From Agromyces sp. CF514 (GTDB taxonomy: Bacteria; Actinomycetota; Actinomycetes; Actinomycetales; Microbacteriaceae): a stretch of 64,000 nt of DNA. Both the position numbers and the translations under genes were made by a program. Below, piece by piece: positions 36,227-45,384 of this stretch. The stretch spans positions 2,108,001 through 2,172,000 of the forward strand of contig NZ_FOZD01000001.1 of NCBI RefSeq assembly GCF_900113185.1, read 5' to 3'. Every line of letters begins with the position of its first letter. Position 1 is the stretch's first letter. The notes under the pieces are model-generated. The model searched no databases, was not told where the DNA came from, and worked only from the letters and a program-made list of their open reading frames with translations.

Positions 36227-37600
36227 TCAGACCCGAACCCAGCTGCAGTTCTCGGAGAAGATGTACCCGCGTGCGGCGACGCCGCCGTAGGTGTGCTTCA
36301 GCACGAGGGTCGTGTCGCTGTAACTGCTCACGTCCCATGCGGCGATCGCGCTTCGGTTGTCCATGCCGATCGGCCAAGCCTCGAAGTCACGCACCACTTC
36401 GACCCTGCACGGCCTGCCGGCGGCGAACCGGTACGTACCTGGATTCACGTCGATCCCCAGGCGGTACGCGCCGTTCCCGCCCGACGAGCGGATCGCGACC
36501 GGATCGGTCGGGAGCGCCTCGGTCCACCCGCCGCAGTGCGGAATGGTGCCGTCGGCCTGGGGGTAGGCGATCTGCGTGAAGCGGATGGCCTGAGGGCCGA
36601 TCTGGACGTACGTCGGGTCGCCTTCGGTACTGCCCATGGCGAAGGTGTGCGTATCCACCCAGCCGTCCGAGAAGACGGTCGACCATGCGCAATCGGACCA
36701 TCGCACGTCGAGGCTTCGGTAGAGGCCGGGCTTGACCTCTGAGGGCACCGCATAGGTCTTCCGTTCGACGCCGGGCGGCATCGCAGGGATCTTCGAACGG
36801 ATCTCCACGGGCCGGCGGATGCCGAGGGTGTCGGTGCCGTCGCCGTTCCAGTCGCCGACGAGCACGACGTCGTCGGCCCGTCCATAGACGAAGCCGAGGT
36901 CTGCGGCGCCGCCCTTGGTGCCGTTGGTCAGGTGGTAGCTGCTTCCGCGGCGGACGCCGAGCGTGTTCGTGCCGTCGCCGTTCCAATCGCCGACGAGCAC
37001 GACGTCGCCGAGCTTGCCGTAGGCGAAGCTGATGTCCGCTGCACCGCCGGTGGTGCCGTTGGTGAGGAAGTACTGGCTTCCGCGGCGCACGCCGAGGGTG
37101 TCGGTGCCGTCGCCGTTCCAGTCGCCGACGAGCACGACGTCGCCGGGCTTGCCGTAGGCGAAGCTGATGTCGGCTGCACCGCCGGTGGTGCCGTTGGTGA
37201 GGTAGTACTGGTTGTCGCGGCGGACGCCGAGGGTGTCGGTGCCGTCGCCGTTCCAGTCGCCGACCAGCACAACGTCGCCGGCGCGACCGTACGCGAACGT
37301 GAGGTCCGCGGTGCCGCCCTTGGTGTCGTTCGTGAGGAGGTACTGGTTGCCGCGGCGGACGCCGAGGGTGTCGGTGCCGTCGCCGTTCCAGTCGCCGATC
37401 TGCACGACGTCGTCGGCGCGTCCGTACGTGAACGTGAGGTCCGCGGCACCGCCGGTGGTGCCGTTCGTCAGGAAGTACTGGTTACCGGGGCCGTCGGCCG
37501 CGACAGCGGGGGCGATACCACCCGCAGTCAGGCTGAGGGCCAGGTCGACCGCGACGATGCCGACGGTTCCGATCACGGCGCGCGCGCGACGTCGCTGCAT
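36227..37600 (-). CDS. Secreted calcium-loop repeat protein A
   Basis: 457 residues: signal peptide (about 1-34, ending APAVAA), then five tandem 45-residue repeats (about 38-265). Each repeat has the form [12 protein letters not shown], a short strand, YGxxxDVV, then [15 protein letters not shown], whose D-x-N-x-D-G-x-x-D loop is a classic calcium site like those in FG-GAP/VCBS propellers. A C-terminal domain (about 268-457) holds four Cys and shares VKPxLYxS, YVQIG and WTEALP with protein B at 38699. Probably a cell-surface or secreted beta-propeller-type binder; the ligand is unknown. GAAGGAG precedes the ATG. Confidence 0.8.
   Translation of the reverse strand: MQRRRARAVIGTVGIVAVDLALSLTAGGIAPAVAADGPGNQYFLTNGTTGGAADLTFTYGRADDVVQIGDWNGDGTDTLGVRRGNQYLLTNDTKGGTADLTFAYGRAGDVVLVGDWNGDGTDTLGVRRDNQYYLTNGTTGGAADISFAYGKPGDVVLVGDWNGDGTDTLGVRRGSQYFLTNGTTGGAADISFAYGKLGDVVLVGDWNGDGTNTLGVRRGSSYHLTNGTKGGAADLGFVYGRADDVVLVGDWNGDGTDTLGIRRPVEIRSKIPAMPPGVERKTYAVPSEVKPGLYRSLDVRWSDCAWSTVFSDGWVDTHTFAMGSTEGDPTYVQIGPQAIRFTQIAYPQADGTIPHCGGWTEALPTDPVAIRSSGGNGAYRLGIDVNPGTYRFAAGRPCRVEVVRDFEAWPIGMDNRSAIAAWDVSSYSDTTLVLKHTYGGVAARGYIFSENCSWVRV
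36801..37490 (-). repeat. Five 135-bp tandem repeat units in protein A gene
   Basis: Five in-frame 135-base units with long identical blocks, e.g. the part encoding [15 protein letters not shown]. They are also nearly identical to the five units in the gene at 38699, which makes unequal crossing-over and gene conversion between the two genes likely. Edges are approximate because the outer units are degenerate. Confidence 0.85.
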
Positions 37601-37645
37601 GCAGGGCTCCTTCAGAGGCTCGTGCTCGGGTGCACGTCCAGAGCG

Positions 37646-37651
37646 AACCTA
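37646..37651 (-). promoter_or_regulatory. -10 box for repeat protein A
   Basis: TAGGTT on the minus strand, 45 bases before the ATG. The leader between them shares CGTGCTCGGGT (37621-37631, plus-strand reading) with the leader of gene B (40161-40171). Confidence 0.45.
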
Positions 37652-37672
37652 CTGCACCCGCTCGCCGGTGCG

Positions 37673-37702
37673 GAACGGAGCCGAACGGAGCAGAACGGAA
37701 CG
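37673..37702. repeat. Three 10-bp direct repeats upstream of repeat protein A
   Basis: GAACGGAGCC, GAACGGAGCA and GAACGGAACG stand in tandem with a period of one helical turn, 22 to 51 bases upstream of the TAGGTT -10 box. This is where an activator bound on one face of the DNA would sit. The rest of the 154-base gap (37601-37754) shows no gene. Confidence 0.45.
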
Positions 37703-37754
37703 AAACCCGGCAAGCGTCCTCGAGTCCTGCGCCCGCCGTCCGCACACTCCGAGC

Positions 37755-38582
37755 TCAGTCCCGCTGCACCTGGACATCGGCCTGGTCATCGCGCAGCGTG
37801 CGCGCCTGCCCGACGTAGGCGGCGAGCGGCGCCCCCTCGAGCAGTTCGATGCGCCGGTGCGTCTGATCGATGCGCCGACGGATACGGCGTCGGGGCAGCT
37901 CGTCGTGTGAAGCCGCGTACACGACGTTGCCGAGCCCGGCGTCGGCCACGACGGTGGGGGAGGTGAGTGCGAGTACTTCGGCGAAGACCTCGAGCAGGGT
38001 CGCACCGACTTCGCGTGAGACCCCGAGTCCCGCGGTCGCGATGGTGTTCACGATGAGCACGCCACCGGGGGAGAGCAACCGGCCGAGGTCGTCGAAGAAC
38101 TCCTCGGTCGAGAGGTGCTCGGGCGTGCGGCTGCCGCTGAAGAGGTCGGCGATGACGAGGTCGAACTCGGCACCGTGGCTCACAGCGCGTTCGACGGCCG
38201 TGCGGGCGTCGTCGAACTCGAACGTGATGGGCACGGCCGGGTCGACGGGAAGCGTGTCGAGCACGAACTCCAGAAGCGCTCGGTGCAGTTCGACCACGTG
38301 ATGCACGGATGCCGGGCGCGTCGCGCCGAGGTACCTGGCAAGGGTCAGCGCGCCTGCGCCGAGGTGCAGCACCCGAACGGGTTCGGCCTGCTCGCGGCAT
38401 CCGTCGGCGATCGCAGCGACGAAACGCGTGTACTCGAGTTGCAGGTCGCGAGGGTCTGCGGGGTTCACGTGCGACTGCGTGACGCCGTCGACGACGAGGG
38501 AGTATCCGCCGTTGGTTCCGCGGCCCGGCAGGAGCTCGGCGCGGAGGTCGGGTGCGTCGAGGACGTGTTCCCGGTGCTGCAT
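37755..38582 (-). CDS. Spermidine-synthase-like methyltransferase-fold protein
   Basis: 275 residues with the spermidine-synthase Rossmann fold: the strand-loop VLHLGAGALTLARYL, an acidic strand end (VVELHRALLEFVLD), DDARTAV and the DLFSGSRTPEHLS region corresponding to the active-site loop. The N-terminal beta-hairpin is short and the DYS/T-type catalytic residues of true synthases are not clear (here IADLFSG), so activity as a polyamine synthase is uncertain; many actinobacterial members of this group have unknown substrates. The ATG is six bases after a TAGGGT -10 box (38589-38594) on the minus strand. Confidence 0.75.
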   Translation of the reverse strand: MQHREHVLDAPDLRAELLPGRGTNGGYSLVVDGVTQSHVNPADPRDLQLEYTRFVAAIADGCREQAEPVRVLHLGAGALTLARYLGATRPASVHHVVELHRALLEFVLDTLPVDPAVPITFEFDDARTAVERAVSHGAEFDLVIADLFSGSRTPEHLSTEEFFDDLGRLLSPGGVLIVNTIATAGLGVSREVGATLLEVFAEVLALTSPTVVADAGLGNVVYAASHDELPRRRIRRRIDQTHRRIELLEGAPLAAYVGQARTLRDDQADVQVQRD

Positions 38583-38588
38583 CCCCTC

Positions 38589-38594
38589 ACCCTA
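38589..38594 (-). promoter_or_regulatory. -10 box of a leaderless promoter for the spermidine-synthase-like gene
   Basis: TAGGGT on the minus strand, six bases, then ATG at 38582. Confidence 0.45.
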
Positions 38595-38646
38595 CGCCGG
38601 GACGGGAGTCCGACTGCGGGACGGCGCGGGCGTTGGAGAGACGCAG

Positions 38647-38679
38647 AACGGCCCCGGTCCTGTGGGGACCGGGGCCGTT
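38647..38679 (-). terminator. Strong intrinsic-type hairpin after repeat protein B
   Basis: Arms 38647-38660 and 38666-38679 form a perfect 14-bp stem (AACGGCCCCGGTCC and its complement) with a 5-base loop, 20 bases beyond the stop of the gene ending at 38699. No other gene could use it on this strand. Confidence 0.75.
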
Positions 38680-38698
38680 CCGCGCTCATGCGACTGGA

Positions 38699-40135
38699 TC
38701 AGCCGATGAACGGCTCCATGTCCGCCGAGTGGCGGGGCTGCACGGGCGTGGTGCCGCGCACGTTGGGCACCGCCGGGCTGCTCGAGCGCGCCGCGGGTGC
38801 GTCTGCGAGCTCGTCGAGTTCGCCGACCTTCGTCCACGTGCCGCAGCCGTCGGTCTCGAAGCCGGCCTCCTCGGGCAGGACGGCCCAACGGAGCGTCTCG
38901 CCGGCCGAACCGCGGTAGTTGTCGAGGATGCTGGTCGCGTCGACGCCGCGGAAGTCCGCGATCGACGACACGTAGCAGCCGTCGATGCCGCTGCCTGCGG
39001 GGACCGTCGTCTGGTAGATGCCGGTCGCCATGTCGATGCCGACGCGGTACTGACCGTTGCCGACCGACGTCGCCAGCGTCTTGGTGTCATAGGGCAGCGC
39101 CTCGGTCCAGGTGCCGCACATGGGCTTCTCGTAGAAGTACCTGGCGTCCGAGCCGATCTGGACGTAGGCCGAGTGACCGGCGCCGTAGCCGAAGCCGTAG
39201 CCGATCTCCTGATCGGCGGCGTCGGCCGTCACCCATACGCAGTCCGCCGTGGCGTTGGTCGACTTGTAGAGCGTGGGCTTGACCGTGCCGGGCACGTTGA
39301 AGACGCTCCATTCCTGGCCTGCCGATGCCGCGGGGATGGTGGCGCGCACGACTGCGGGTCGGCGGATGCCGAGGGTGTCGGTGCCGTCGCCGTTCCAGTC
39401 GCCGACGAGGACGACGTCGTCGGCCTTGCCGTAGGCGAAGCTGATGTCGGCCGAGCCGCCCGTGGTGCCGTTCGTGAGGAAGTACTGGCTGGCGCGGCGG
39501 ACGCCGAGGGTGTTGGTGCCGTCGCCGTTCCAGTCGCCGATGAGCACGACGTCTGCCGCCTTGCCGTACGCGAAGGTGATGTCCGCTGCACCGCCGGTGG
39601 TGCCGTTGGTGAGGAAGTACTGGCTTCCGCGACGCACGCCGAGGGTGTCGGTGCCGTCGCCGTTCCAGTCGCCGACGAGCACGACGTCGCCGGCCTTGCC
39701 GTAAGCGAACGTGATGTCGGCGGTGCCGCCCTTCGTGCCGTTCGTCAGGAAGTACTGGTTGCCGCGGCGGACGCCGAGGGTGTCGGTGCCGTCGCCGTTC
39801 CAGTCGCCGACGAGCACGACGTCGCCGGCCTTGCCGTAGGCGAAGCTGAGGTCGGCCGAGCCGCCCGTGGTGCTGTTGGTGAGGTAGTACTGGTTGCCGC
39901 GGCGGACGCCGAGGGTGTCAGTGCCGTCGCCGTTCCAGTCGCCGACGTGCACGACATCGTCGGCGCGGCCGTAGGCGAAGGCGATGTCGGCGGCGCCGCC
40001 GGTGGTGCCGTTCGTCAGGAAGTACTGGTTGCCGGGAGGGGTTGCCGCGGCTGCGGGGGAGATGCCGAGTGCGAGGACTGCGGCAGCGGAGCCTGCCGCC
40101 GCGATTGCGGCGACGACGACGCGTGAACGTTTCAT
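38699..40135 (-). CDS. Secreted calcium-loop repeat protein B
   Basis: 478 residues, paralogue of the protein at 36227. Signal peptide ([20 protein letters not shown] onward, cut near residue 32), five 45-residue repeats with the [15 protein letters not shown] calcium loop, then a C-terminal domain (about 260-430) with paired Cys, [21 protein letters not shown] and GIDMATGIY, and a Pro/Ser-rich tail of about 45 residues that protein A lacks. AAGGA lies seven bases before the ATG; TAGCCT/TAGAGT -10 candidates lie at 40189-40199. It is likely surface-associated; no enzymatic motif is visible. Confidence 0.8.
   Translation of the reverse strand: MKRSRVVVAAIAAAGSAAAVLALGISPAAAATPPGNQYFLTNGTTGGAADIAFAYGRADDVVHVGDWNGDGTDTLGVRRGNQYYLTNSTTGGSADLSFAYGKAGDVVLVGDWNGDGTDTLGVRRGNQYFLTNGTKGGTADITFAYGKAGDVVLVGDWNGDGTDTLGVRRGSQYFLTNGTTGGAADITFAYGKAADVVLIGDWNGDGTNTLGVRRASQYFLTNGTTGGSADISFAYGKADDVVLVGDWNGDGTDTLGIRRPAVVRATIPAASAGQEWSVFNVPGTVKPTLYKSTNATADCVWVTADAADQEIGYGFGYGAGHSAYVQIGSDARYFYEKPMCGTWTEALPYDTKTLATSVGNGQYRVGIDMATGIYQTTVPAGSGIDGCYVSSIADFRGVDATSILDNYRGSAGETLRWAVLPEEAGFETDGCGTWTKVGELDELADAPAARSSSPAVPNVRGTTPVQPRHSADMEPFIG
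39358..40035 (-). repeat. Five 135-bp tandem repeat units in protein B gene
   Basis: Same 135-base unit as at 36801-37490, with five copies. The block encoding [20 protein letters not shown] is almost invariant in DNA as well as protein. Boundaries approximate. Confidence 0.85.
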
Positions 40136-40232
40136 TTCGGGTCCTTCAGTGCAGGTGATCCGTGCTCGGGTCGGCACGTTCACACGGAACTCTAGGCTAT
40201 GGATCGGCAATGAGACAGTGTTCCTGACCAAT

Positions 40233-40252
40233 ACCGGACAGTCGTCTCCGGT
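40233..40252. promoter_or_regulatory. Inverted repeat in the divergent repeat-protein B / glucosidase gap
   Basis: ACCGGA and TCCGGT are separated by eight bases, placing a two-fold site between the two divergent genes in the 232-base gap 40136-40367. It could be an operator for either gene. A TAAGGT (40310-40315) that may be the glucosidase -10 lies downstream. Confidence 0.3.
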
Positions 40253-40367
40253 GACCGGGGCATCGGCCTCGGCGACGTCATCGGGCGAGGCCTCGTTCCG
40301 CCGAGCCGATAAGGTGGATCCGGCGCCGCGCAACCGCGTCGCGCCGTCTCGAACGGGAGGACAACAC

Positions 40368-41819
40368 GTGTCGCAGGGCAACGTCGACTACCGCGACTCG
40401 GGCCTCGCCTTCGGCCCCGAGTTCCTCTTCGGATCGGCCACGGCCTCCTATCAGATCGAGGGCGCCGTCACCGAAGACGGGCGCGGCCCGTCCATCTGGG
40501 ACACGTTCAGCCACACTCCGGGCAAGGTCTGGAACGGCGACACCGGCGACCGCGCATGCGACCACTACCACCGCCTCGACGAGGATCTGGACCTCATGGT
40601 GCGACTCGGCCTCGAGGCGTACCGCTTCTCGATCGCATGGCCGCGCATCCAGCCCACCGGGCGCGGGCCGGCCAACGAGGCCGGACTCGCGTTCTACGAG
40701 CGCCTCGTCGACGGGCTCATCGCCCGCGGCATCCGTCCCATCGCGACGCTCTACCACTGGGACCTCCCGCAGGCGCTCGAAGACGAGGGCGGCTGGACGA
40801 ACCGCGCCACGGCCGAGGCGTTCGCGGACTACGCGCGCATCCTGGGCGAGCGCCTCGGAGACCGCGTCGACGTCTGGACCACCCTGAACGAGCCCTGGTG
40901 CTCGTCGTACCTCGGCTACGGCTCCGGGGCGCACGCGCCCGGGCTCATGGACGGCGCGAAGGCGCTCGCGGCCGTGCACCACCTGAACCTCGCGCACGGC
41001 CTCGCGATCAAGGCCCTGCGCGAGGTCGTCACGAACGACCCGGGCTACTCGATCACGCTCAACCTGCACGTCATCCGCCCGTCCGGGCCCACCGGTGCCG
41101 AGGCCGCGCGCCGCATCGACGGACTCGCCAACCGGGTGTTCCTCGGTCCGCTCCTCGACGGCGAGTACCCGGCCGACGTCATCGCCGACACGGCCGACGT
41201 GACCGACTGGGCGTTCGTGAAGCCCGGCGACACCGAGCTCATCCGCCAGCCCATCAGCCTGCTCGGCGTGAACTACTACTCGACCGTCACCGTGCGCATG
41301 TGGGACGGCGAGAGCCCCCGCGTCAACGCCGACGGGCACAAGGACATGGGCGGCACCGCGTGGCCCGGCTCCGGGCAGGTCGAGTTCCTCGAGCAGCCCG
41401 GCCCGTACACCGACATGGGCTGGAACATCGACCCGTCGGGCCTCGAGGACCTCCTCGTCTCGCTCCACGAGGCCTACCCCGGGCTGCCGCTCATGGTCAC
41501 CGAGAACGGTGCGGCCTTCGCCGACGCCGTGGTCGACGGCCCCGACGGCCCGGCCGTGCACGACGTCGAGCGCACCGACTACCTGCGCCGGCACTTCACG
41601 GCCGCCCACCGGGCCATCGAGCGCGGCGTCGACCTGCGGGGCTACCAGGTGTGGTCGCTGATGGACAACTTCGAGTGGGGCTACGGCTACTCCAAGCGCT
41701 TCGGCATCGTGCGCGTCGACTACGACACCTTCGAACGCCTGCCGAAGGACTCCGCGCTCTGGTACGCGGAGCTCATCCGCACACGCGCGATCCCCGACGC
41801 GCCGGTCCCGTCGGCCTGA
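40368..41819 (+). CDS. GH1 beta-glucosidase
   Basis: Hydrolyses beta-glucosides such as cellobiose; retaining mechanism. 483 residues, full family length, with the N-terminal GH1 signature ([16 protein letters not shown]), the acid/base Glu in TLNEPW (about residue 175) and the nucleophile Glu in VTENGAA (about 380), plus [20 protein letters not shown]. No signal peptide, so it acts in the cytoplasm on imported sugars, although no sugar transporter gene is nearby. GGGAGG at 40355-40360 is seven bases before the GTG. Confidence 0.95.
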   Translation: MSQGNVDYRDSGLAFGPEFLFGSATASYQIEGAVTEDGRGPSIWDTFSHTPGKVWNGDTGDRACDHYHRLDEDLDLMVRLGLEAYRFSIAWPRIQPTGRGPANEAGLAFYERLVDGLIARGIRPIATLYHWDLPQALEDEGGWTNRATAEAFADYARILGERLGDRVDVWTTLNEPWCSSYLGYGSGAHAPGLMDGAKALAAVHHLNLAHGLAIKALREVVTNDPGYSITLNLHVIRPSGPTGAEAARRIDGLANRVFLGPLLDGEYPADVIADTADVTDWAFVKPGDTELIRQPISLLGVNYYSTVTVRMWDGESPRVNADGHKDMGGTAWPGSGQVEFLEQPGPYTDMGWNIDPSGLEDLLVSLHEAYPGLPLMVTENGAAFADAVVDGPDGPAVHDVERTDYLRRHFTAAHRAIERGVDLRGYQVWSLMDNFEWGYGYSKRFGIVRVDYDTFERLPKDSALWYAELIRTRAIPDAPVPSA

Positions 41820-41825
41820 CCGTCA

Positions 41826-41843
41826 CGCCCGCTTGCGCGGGCG
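41826..41843. terminator. Hairpin after the beta-glucosidase gene
   Basis: CGCCCGC (41826-41832), loop TTGC, GCGGGCG (41837-41843): a 7-bp perfect stem in the 31-base gap between convergent genes. Confidence 0.55.
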
Positions 41844-41850
41844 GTTCGAT

Positions 41851-43023
41851 TCAGCGGGCGGATGCCTCGGCATCCGTCCGCTGCGATCGCTCGTCGCCGC
41901 GCAGCTCGCGCGCGAGGTGGGCGACGACCGCGGTCAGGTCGCCGTCGTTCGCCTCGGCGACCGCGATCTGGCGACGGTAGCTGCCTCCGCCGTCGAGGAT
42001 GCCTCGCACGAGCTGCAACTCGCTCGCGCACCCGAGCCGCTCGGCGACGGGCACGAGGGTGGTGACGAGATCGCGCAGGTCGTCGGAGACGAGGCGCTCG
42101 GTGCCCGCGACATCCGTGATGATCTCGGCGTCGAGCCCGTAGCGCGCAGCGCGCCACTTGTTCTCGCGCACGTACCAGGGCTGCAGCACCGTGAGGGTCT
42201 GGCCGTCGTCGAGACGCGTCGACATCCACTCGACGAGGCACTGCACGAGGGCTCCGATCGCGGCCAGTTCGTCGGCGGTCGAGACCCCGTCGCAGACGCG
42301 CACCTCGACCGTGCCCCACTTCGCCGAGGGGCGGATGTCCCAGCGCACCTCGGTGTAGTCCTCGATGACGCCCGTGCGAACGAGGTCGTCGACGTAGCGC
42401 TCGTACGCCGCCCAGTCGGCGAGGGGGTACGGCAGGCCTGCCGTCGGCAGCTGCTGGAACATGAGCGCGCGGTTCGACGCGTAGCCCGTGTCGACGCCCG
42501 CCCAGAACGGGCTCGACGCCGAGAGCGCCTGCAGGTGCGGCAGGTAGGCGAGCAGGCCGTCGAGGATCGGCAGGGCCTTGGCCCGGTCCTCGATGCCCAC
42601 GTGCACGTGCACGCCCCAGATCATCATGTTGCGGCCCCACCAGCGGGTGCGGTCGACGAGCTTGTGGTACCGGGGCTTGTCGGTGAGGTGCTGGTCGTAC
42701 CACTGGCTGAACGGGTGCGAGCCGCTGCAGATGAGCTCGTACTCGCCCAGCTCGTCGACCACCGCGCGCACCTCGTCGAGCTGCCCCTGCAGGTCGGCCA
42801 CGGCGTCGGCGACACGCTCGTGCACGCCGCTCACGAGCTCGACCGTGTTGGTGAGCATCTCCTCGGTGATCGACGGATGCCGCCCGCCCTCGCTCCGGGC
42901 GTGCAGCACCTCGAGCACGCGGTCGCCGACCGAGGCGAGTTCACCGGTCGTGCGATCGACGATGGCGATCTCCCACTCGATACCGACGGTCGATCGGGGG
43001 GATCGGGCGAACTCGATCGGCAT
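41851..43023 (-). CDS. YbdK-type carboxylate-amine ligase (glutamate-cysteine ligase 2 family)
   Basis: 390 residues of the GCS2 family. It has the substrate/metal segment [12 protein letters not shown] at the start, [33 protein letters not shown] and [15 protein letters not shown]. YbdK-like proteins join glutamate to an amine, often cysteine in vitro, weakly; in actinobacteria EgtA, a relative, feeds ergothioneine synthesis, but no egt genes are nearby. AAAGGGG precedes the ATG at 43023. Convergent with the glucosidase gene. Confidence 0.87.
   Translation of the reverse strand: MPIEFARSPRSTVGIEWEIAIVDRTTGELASVGDRVLEVLHARSEGGRHPSITEEMLTNTVELVSGVHERVADAVADLQGQLDEVRAVVDELGEYELICSGSHPFSQWYDQHLTDKPRYHKLVDRTRWWGRNMMIWGVHVHVGIEDRAKALPILDGLLAYLPHLQALSASSPFWAGVDTGYASNRALMFQQLPTAGLPYPLADWAAYERYVDDLVRTGVIEDYTEVRWDIRPSAKWGTVEVRVCDGVSTADELAAIGALVQCLVEWMSTRLDDGQTLTVLQPWYVRENKWRAARYGLDAEIITDVAGTERLVSDDLRDLVTTLVPVAERLGCASELQLVRGILDGGGSYRRQIAVAEANDGDLTAVVAHLARELRGDERSQRTDAEASAR
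41853..41882. terminator. Inverted repeat over the 3' end of the carboxylate-amine ligase gene
   Basis: Arms 41853-41866 and 41869-41882 pair over 14 positions (one G-U), with the GGATGCC/GGCATCC core at the centre. It covers the last codons of the gene and touches its stop codon. It could terminate glucosidase transcripts from the other side; as an intrinsic terminator for its own gene it lies unusually early. Confidence 0.4.
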
Positions 43024-43181
43024 GCCTGCCCCTTTCGCACGGCGCATCCGGCACCGTCGGCCCATCATGACATGCAGACCCGGCGATTATCCTTCTTGGG
43101 CGTAATCTGCAAGAATGGTCAGTCGAGTTCTGTTGCGCCCGACCCTCTATCCGGCGCGCAGAGCCACTCAGAGCTTCCGCC

Positions 43182-43200
43182 GAGTGTGCACCCCACGCTC
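43182..43200 (+). other. Small hairpin in the rpsP leader
   Basis: GAGTGTG and CACGCTC pair over seven positions (one G-U) around a 5-base loop, 43 bases before rpsP. The 219-base gap 43024-43242 holds no other gene; no convincing promoter could be fixed. Confidence 0.25.
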
Positions 43201-43242
43201 ACGGCTGTCAGTTCACCCAACTCACAACATTTCAGGAGAATT

Positions 43243-43656
43243 GTGGCTGTCAAGATTCGTCTCAAGCGCCTCGGCAAGATCCGTGCGCCGTACTACCGCA
43301 TCGTCGTCGCCGACTCGCGCACCAAGCGCGACGGTCGCGTGATCGAGGAGATCGGCAAGTACCACCCCACCGAGAGCCCCTCGTTCATCGAGGTCGACTC
43401 CGAGCGTGCCCAGTACTGGCTCTCCGTCGGCGCGCAGCCGACCGAGCAGGTCGAGGCCATCCTCAAGCTGACCGGCGACTGGGGCAAGTTCAAGGGCGAC
43501 AAGAACGCGGTCTCGACCGTCAAGGTCGCCGAGCCGAAGGCGGCCTTCGTCGCCGACGACAAGAAGAAGCCGGTGCTGAAGCCCAAGTCGGAGAAGCCCG
43601 CGCCGAAGGCCGAAGAGGCCGAGGTCGCTGCTGACGCGTCGACGGACGAGGCGTAA
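43243..43656 (+). CDS. rpsP: 30S ribosomal protein S16
   Basis: 137 residues; the first ~80 are standard S16 ([34 protein letters not shown]), and the rest is a Lys/Ala/Glu-rich extension typical of Micrococcales. AGGAG at 43234-43238 sits four bases before the GTG. First gene of the rpsP-KH-rimM-trmD operon, separated here from ffh by an accessory block. Confidence 0.97.
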   Translation: MAVKIRLKRLGKIRAPYYRIVVADSRTKRDGRVIEEIGKYHPTESPSFIEVDSERAQYWLSVGAQPTEQVEAILKLTGDWGKFKGDKNAVSTVKVAEPKAAFVADDKKKPVLKPKSEKPAPKAEEAEVAADASTDEA

Positions 43657-43659
43657 GTC

Positions 43660-43896
43660 TTGCTCCAGTCCGCGCTCGAACACCTCGTCAAGGGGATCGT
43701 CGATCACCCTGACGACGTGAAGGTCGTCTCCGCGTCGAGCGCACGTGGCGAGGTCCTCGAGGTTCATGTGAACCCCGAGGACCTCGGTCGCGTCATCGGC
43801 CGCGCAGGTCGCACCGCGAAGGCGCTCCGCACGCTCGTCACCGCGCTCGCCGACGGACGCCGCGTTCGCGTCGACGTCGTCGACACCGACGACTGA
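43660..43896 (+). CDS. khpA: KH-domain RNA-binding protein (KhpA)
   Basis: 78 residues, a single KH domain with the GxxG loop in GRVIGRAGRTAKALRTLV. KhpA proteins bind RNA, often with KhpB, and affect division and rRNA processing. The start is TTG, three bases after the rpsP stop, and the stop is one base before rimM, so it depends on the rpsP transcript. Confidence 0.93.
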   Translation: MLQSALEHLVKGIVDHPDDVKVVSASSARGEVLEVHVNPEDLGRVIGRAGRTAKALRTLVTALADGRRVRVDVVDTDD

Positions 43897-43897
43897 C

Positions 43898-44515
43898 GTG
43901 GCCGACGCACCCAGGACCCAACTGCGGGTCGGTCGCCTCACCAAGGCGCACGGCCTGAAGGGCGCGATCAAGGTCGAGCTCTACACCGACGACCCCGAGC
44001 GGCGCTTCGTGCCGGGGGCCGAGTTCTCGCTGCAGGTCCCCACGGACTCCCCGTGGCACGGCAAGCACCTCGTGCTGCGCGACCTCCGGTGGTACAACGG
44101 CATGCCGGTCGCCTTCTTCGAGGGCGTCGACGACCGCACGGCCGCCGAGGCGCTGCTGAAGGCGATCCTCTGGGTCGAGAACGTCGACCTCGAAGAGGCC
44201 GAACCCGACGCCTGGTACGACCACCAGCTCGTGGGCCTCGCGGTCCACCGCGATGGCGTCGAGGTCGGCAAGGTCGTCCGCGTCGACCACTTCCCGGCGC
44301 AGGACCTCCTCATCGTGAAGACGCCGACCGGCGAGGTCATGGTGCCGTTCGTGCAGGCGATCGTGCCCGAGGTCGACGTGGCGGCGGGCGTCGTCACGGT
44401 CACGCCGCCGTCCGGTCTCTTCGAGGAGATCGCCGACGACGAAGCGACCGAGACCTCCGCGACGGATGCCGCGGGCGGGGCCGGTTCGGCCGACGCCGAC
44501 GCGTCCGCCGAGTAG
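43898..44515 (+). CDS. rimM: Ribosome maturation factor RimM
   Basis: 205 residues. The N-terminal RimM barrel ([23 protein letters not shown]) is followed by a PRC-barrel ([19 protein letters not shown] to [17 protein letters not shown]). It helps assemble the 30S head with S19. The last ~25 residues are a low-complexity acidic Ala/Ser tail. The GTG is two bases after the KH gene. Confidence 0.95.
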   Translation: MADAPRTQLRVGRLTKAHGLKGAIKVELYTDDPERRFVPGAEFSLQVPTDSPWHGKHLVLRDLRWYNGMPVAFFEGVDDRTAAEALLKAILWVENVDLEEAEPDAWYDHQLVGLAVHRDGVEVGKVVRVDHFPAQDLLIVKTPTGEVMVPFVQAIVPEVDVAAGVVTVTPPSGLFEEIADDEATETSATDAAGGAGSADADASAE

Positions 44516-44525
44516 GCCGGCCGCC

Positions 44526-45215
44526 GTGCGCATCGACATCGTCACGATCTTCCCCGAGTTCTTCTCGGTGCTCGACATCTCCCTGCTCGGCAAGGCCAGG
44601 CAGGCCGGGATCATCGAGGTCGAGGCGCACGACCTGCGTTCGTTCACGCACGACCGTCACCGCACGGTCGACGACACCCCGTACGGCGGCGGCGCCGGCA
44701 TGGTGATGAAGCCCGAGCCTTGGGGCGAGGCGATCGACTCGATCGTCGGCCCCGAGGCATCCGAGGCGCTCCTCGTCGTGCCGTCGCCTGCGGGCGAGCC
44801 GTTCACGCAGGCGGTGGCCCGCGAGTTGGCCGCCGAGCGGCACCTCGTGTTCGCCTGCGGACGCTACGAGGGCATCGACCAGCGCGTGACCGACCACTAC
44901 GAGGGGCGCATGCGGGTGCGCCTGATCAGCCTCGGCGACTACGTGCTGAACGGCGGCGAGGTCGCCGTCATGGCCATGATCGAGGCCGCCGGGCGTCTGG
45001 TGCCAGGCGTGGTCGGCAATCCCGAGAGCCTCGTCGAGGAGTCGCACGAAGACGGCCTGCTCGAGTACCCGAGCTACACCAAGCCCGCCGTCTGGCGCGG
45101 CCTCGAGGTGCCGCCCGTGCTGCTCTCGGGCAACCACGGCGCGGTCGCCGCCTGGCGCCGCGAGCAGCAGGTCGAGCGCACGCGCCGCGTGCGGCCCGAG
45201 CTGCTCGACGACTGA
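44526..45215 (+). CDS. trmD: tRNA (guanine-N1-37)-methyltransferase
   Basis: Makes m1G37 in tRNAs reading CNN codons, preventing frameshifts. 229 residues of the SPOUT fold with the trefoil knot: [53 protein letters not shown] and [11 protein letters not shown]. The GTG at 44526 lies ten bases after rimM. In most bacteria rplS follows; here the nitrate island begins instead. Confidence 0.96.
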   Translation: MRIDIVTIFPEFFSVLDISLLGKARQAGIIEVEAHDLRSFTHDRHRTVDDTPYGGGAGMVMKPEPWGEAIDSIVGPEASEALLVVPSPAGEPFTQAVARELAAERHLVFACGRYEGIDQRVTDHYEGRMRVRLISLGDYVLNGGEVAVMAMIEAAGRLVPGVVGNPESLVEESHEDGLLEYPSYTKPAVWRGLEVPPVLLSGNHGAVAAWRREQQVERTRRVRPELLDD

Positions 45216-45287
45216 CCGTGGGCGGCTGACGACGGCGCACCCCGCGCCTGGGCGTTCGCGCGCCGTGCCGGGTCGCGTGAGGTCTTC

Positions 45288-45325
45288 TTCACGCGCCCGA
45301 AACAGTCGGGTGCGCGTCGCGAAAC
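45288..45325 (+). promoter_or_regulatory. GlnR-type box upstream of the sirohydrochlorin chelatase gene
   Basis: TTCAC (45288-45292), six bases, GAAAC (45299-45303), 17 bases, GAAAC (45321-45325). The 22-base period fits the GlnR pattern of alternating GTnAC and GaAAC half-sites. A TAGCGT -10 (45336-45341) follows the second GAAAC after exactly ten bases, as at the three other promoters of the island. Confidence 0.7.
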
Positions 45326-45335
45326 ACGCCGTTTA

Positions 45336-45341
45336 TAGCGT
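45336..45341 (+). promoter_or_regulatory. -10 box of the chelatase promoter
   Basis: TAGCGT, ten bases after the proximal GAAAC; the ATG is 43 bases further on. The GAAAC takes the place of a -35 element, as expected for an activated promoter. Confidence 0.6.
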
Positions 45342-45384
45342 CGATACCGGCGGTGCACAGCGAATACCCGCCGGAAAGCGCGGG

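Noticed and set aside
36801..40035. Regular repeats considered as a CRISPR array or VNTR outside genes
   Set aside because: Units are 135 bases, in frame, protein-coding and without unique spacers; they encode 45-residue calcium-loop repeats.
36182..43242. Mobile element or genomic island ends around the accessory block
   Set aside because: No transposase, integrase, tRNA gene or flanking direct repeat is visible, and GC content does not shift noticeably.
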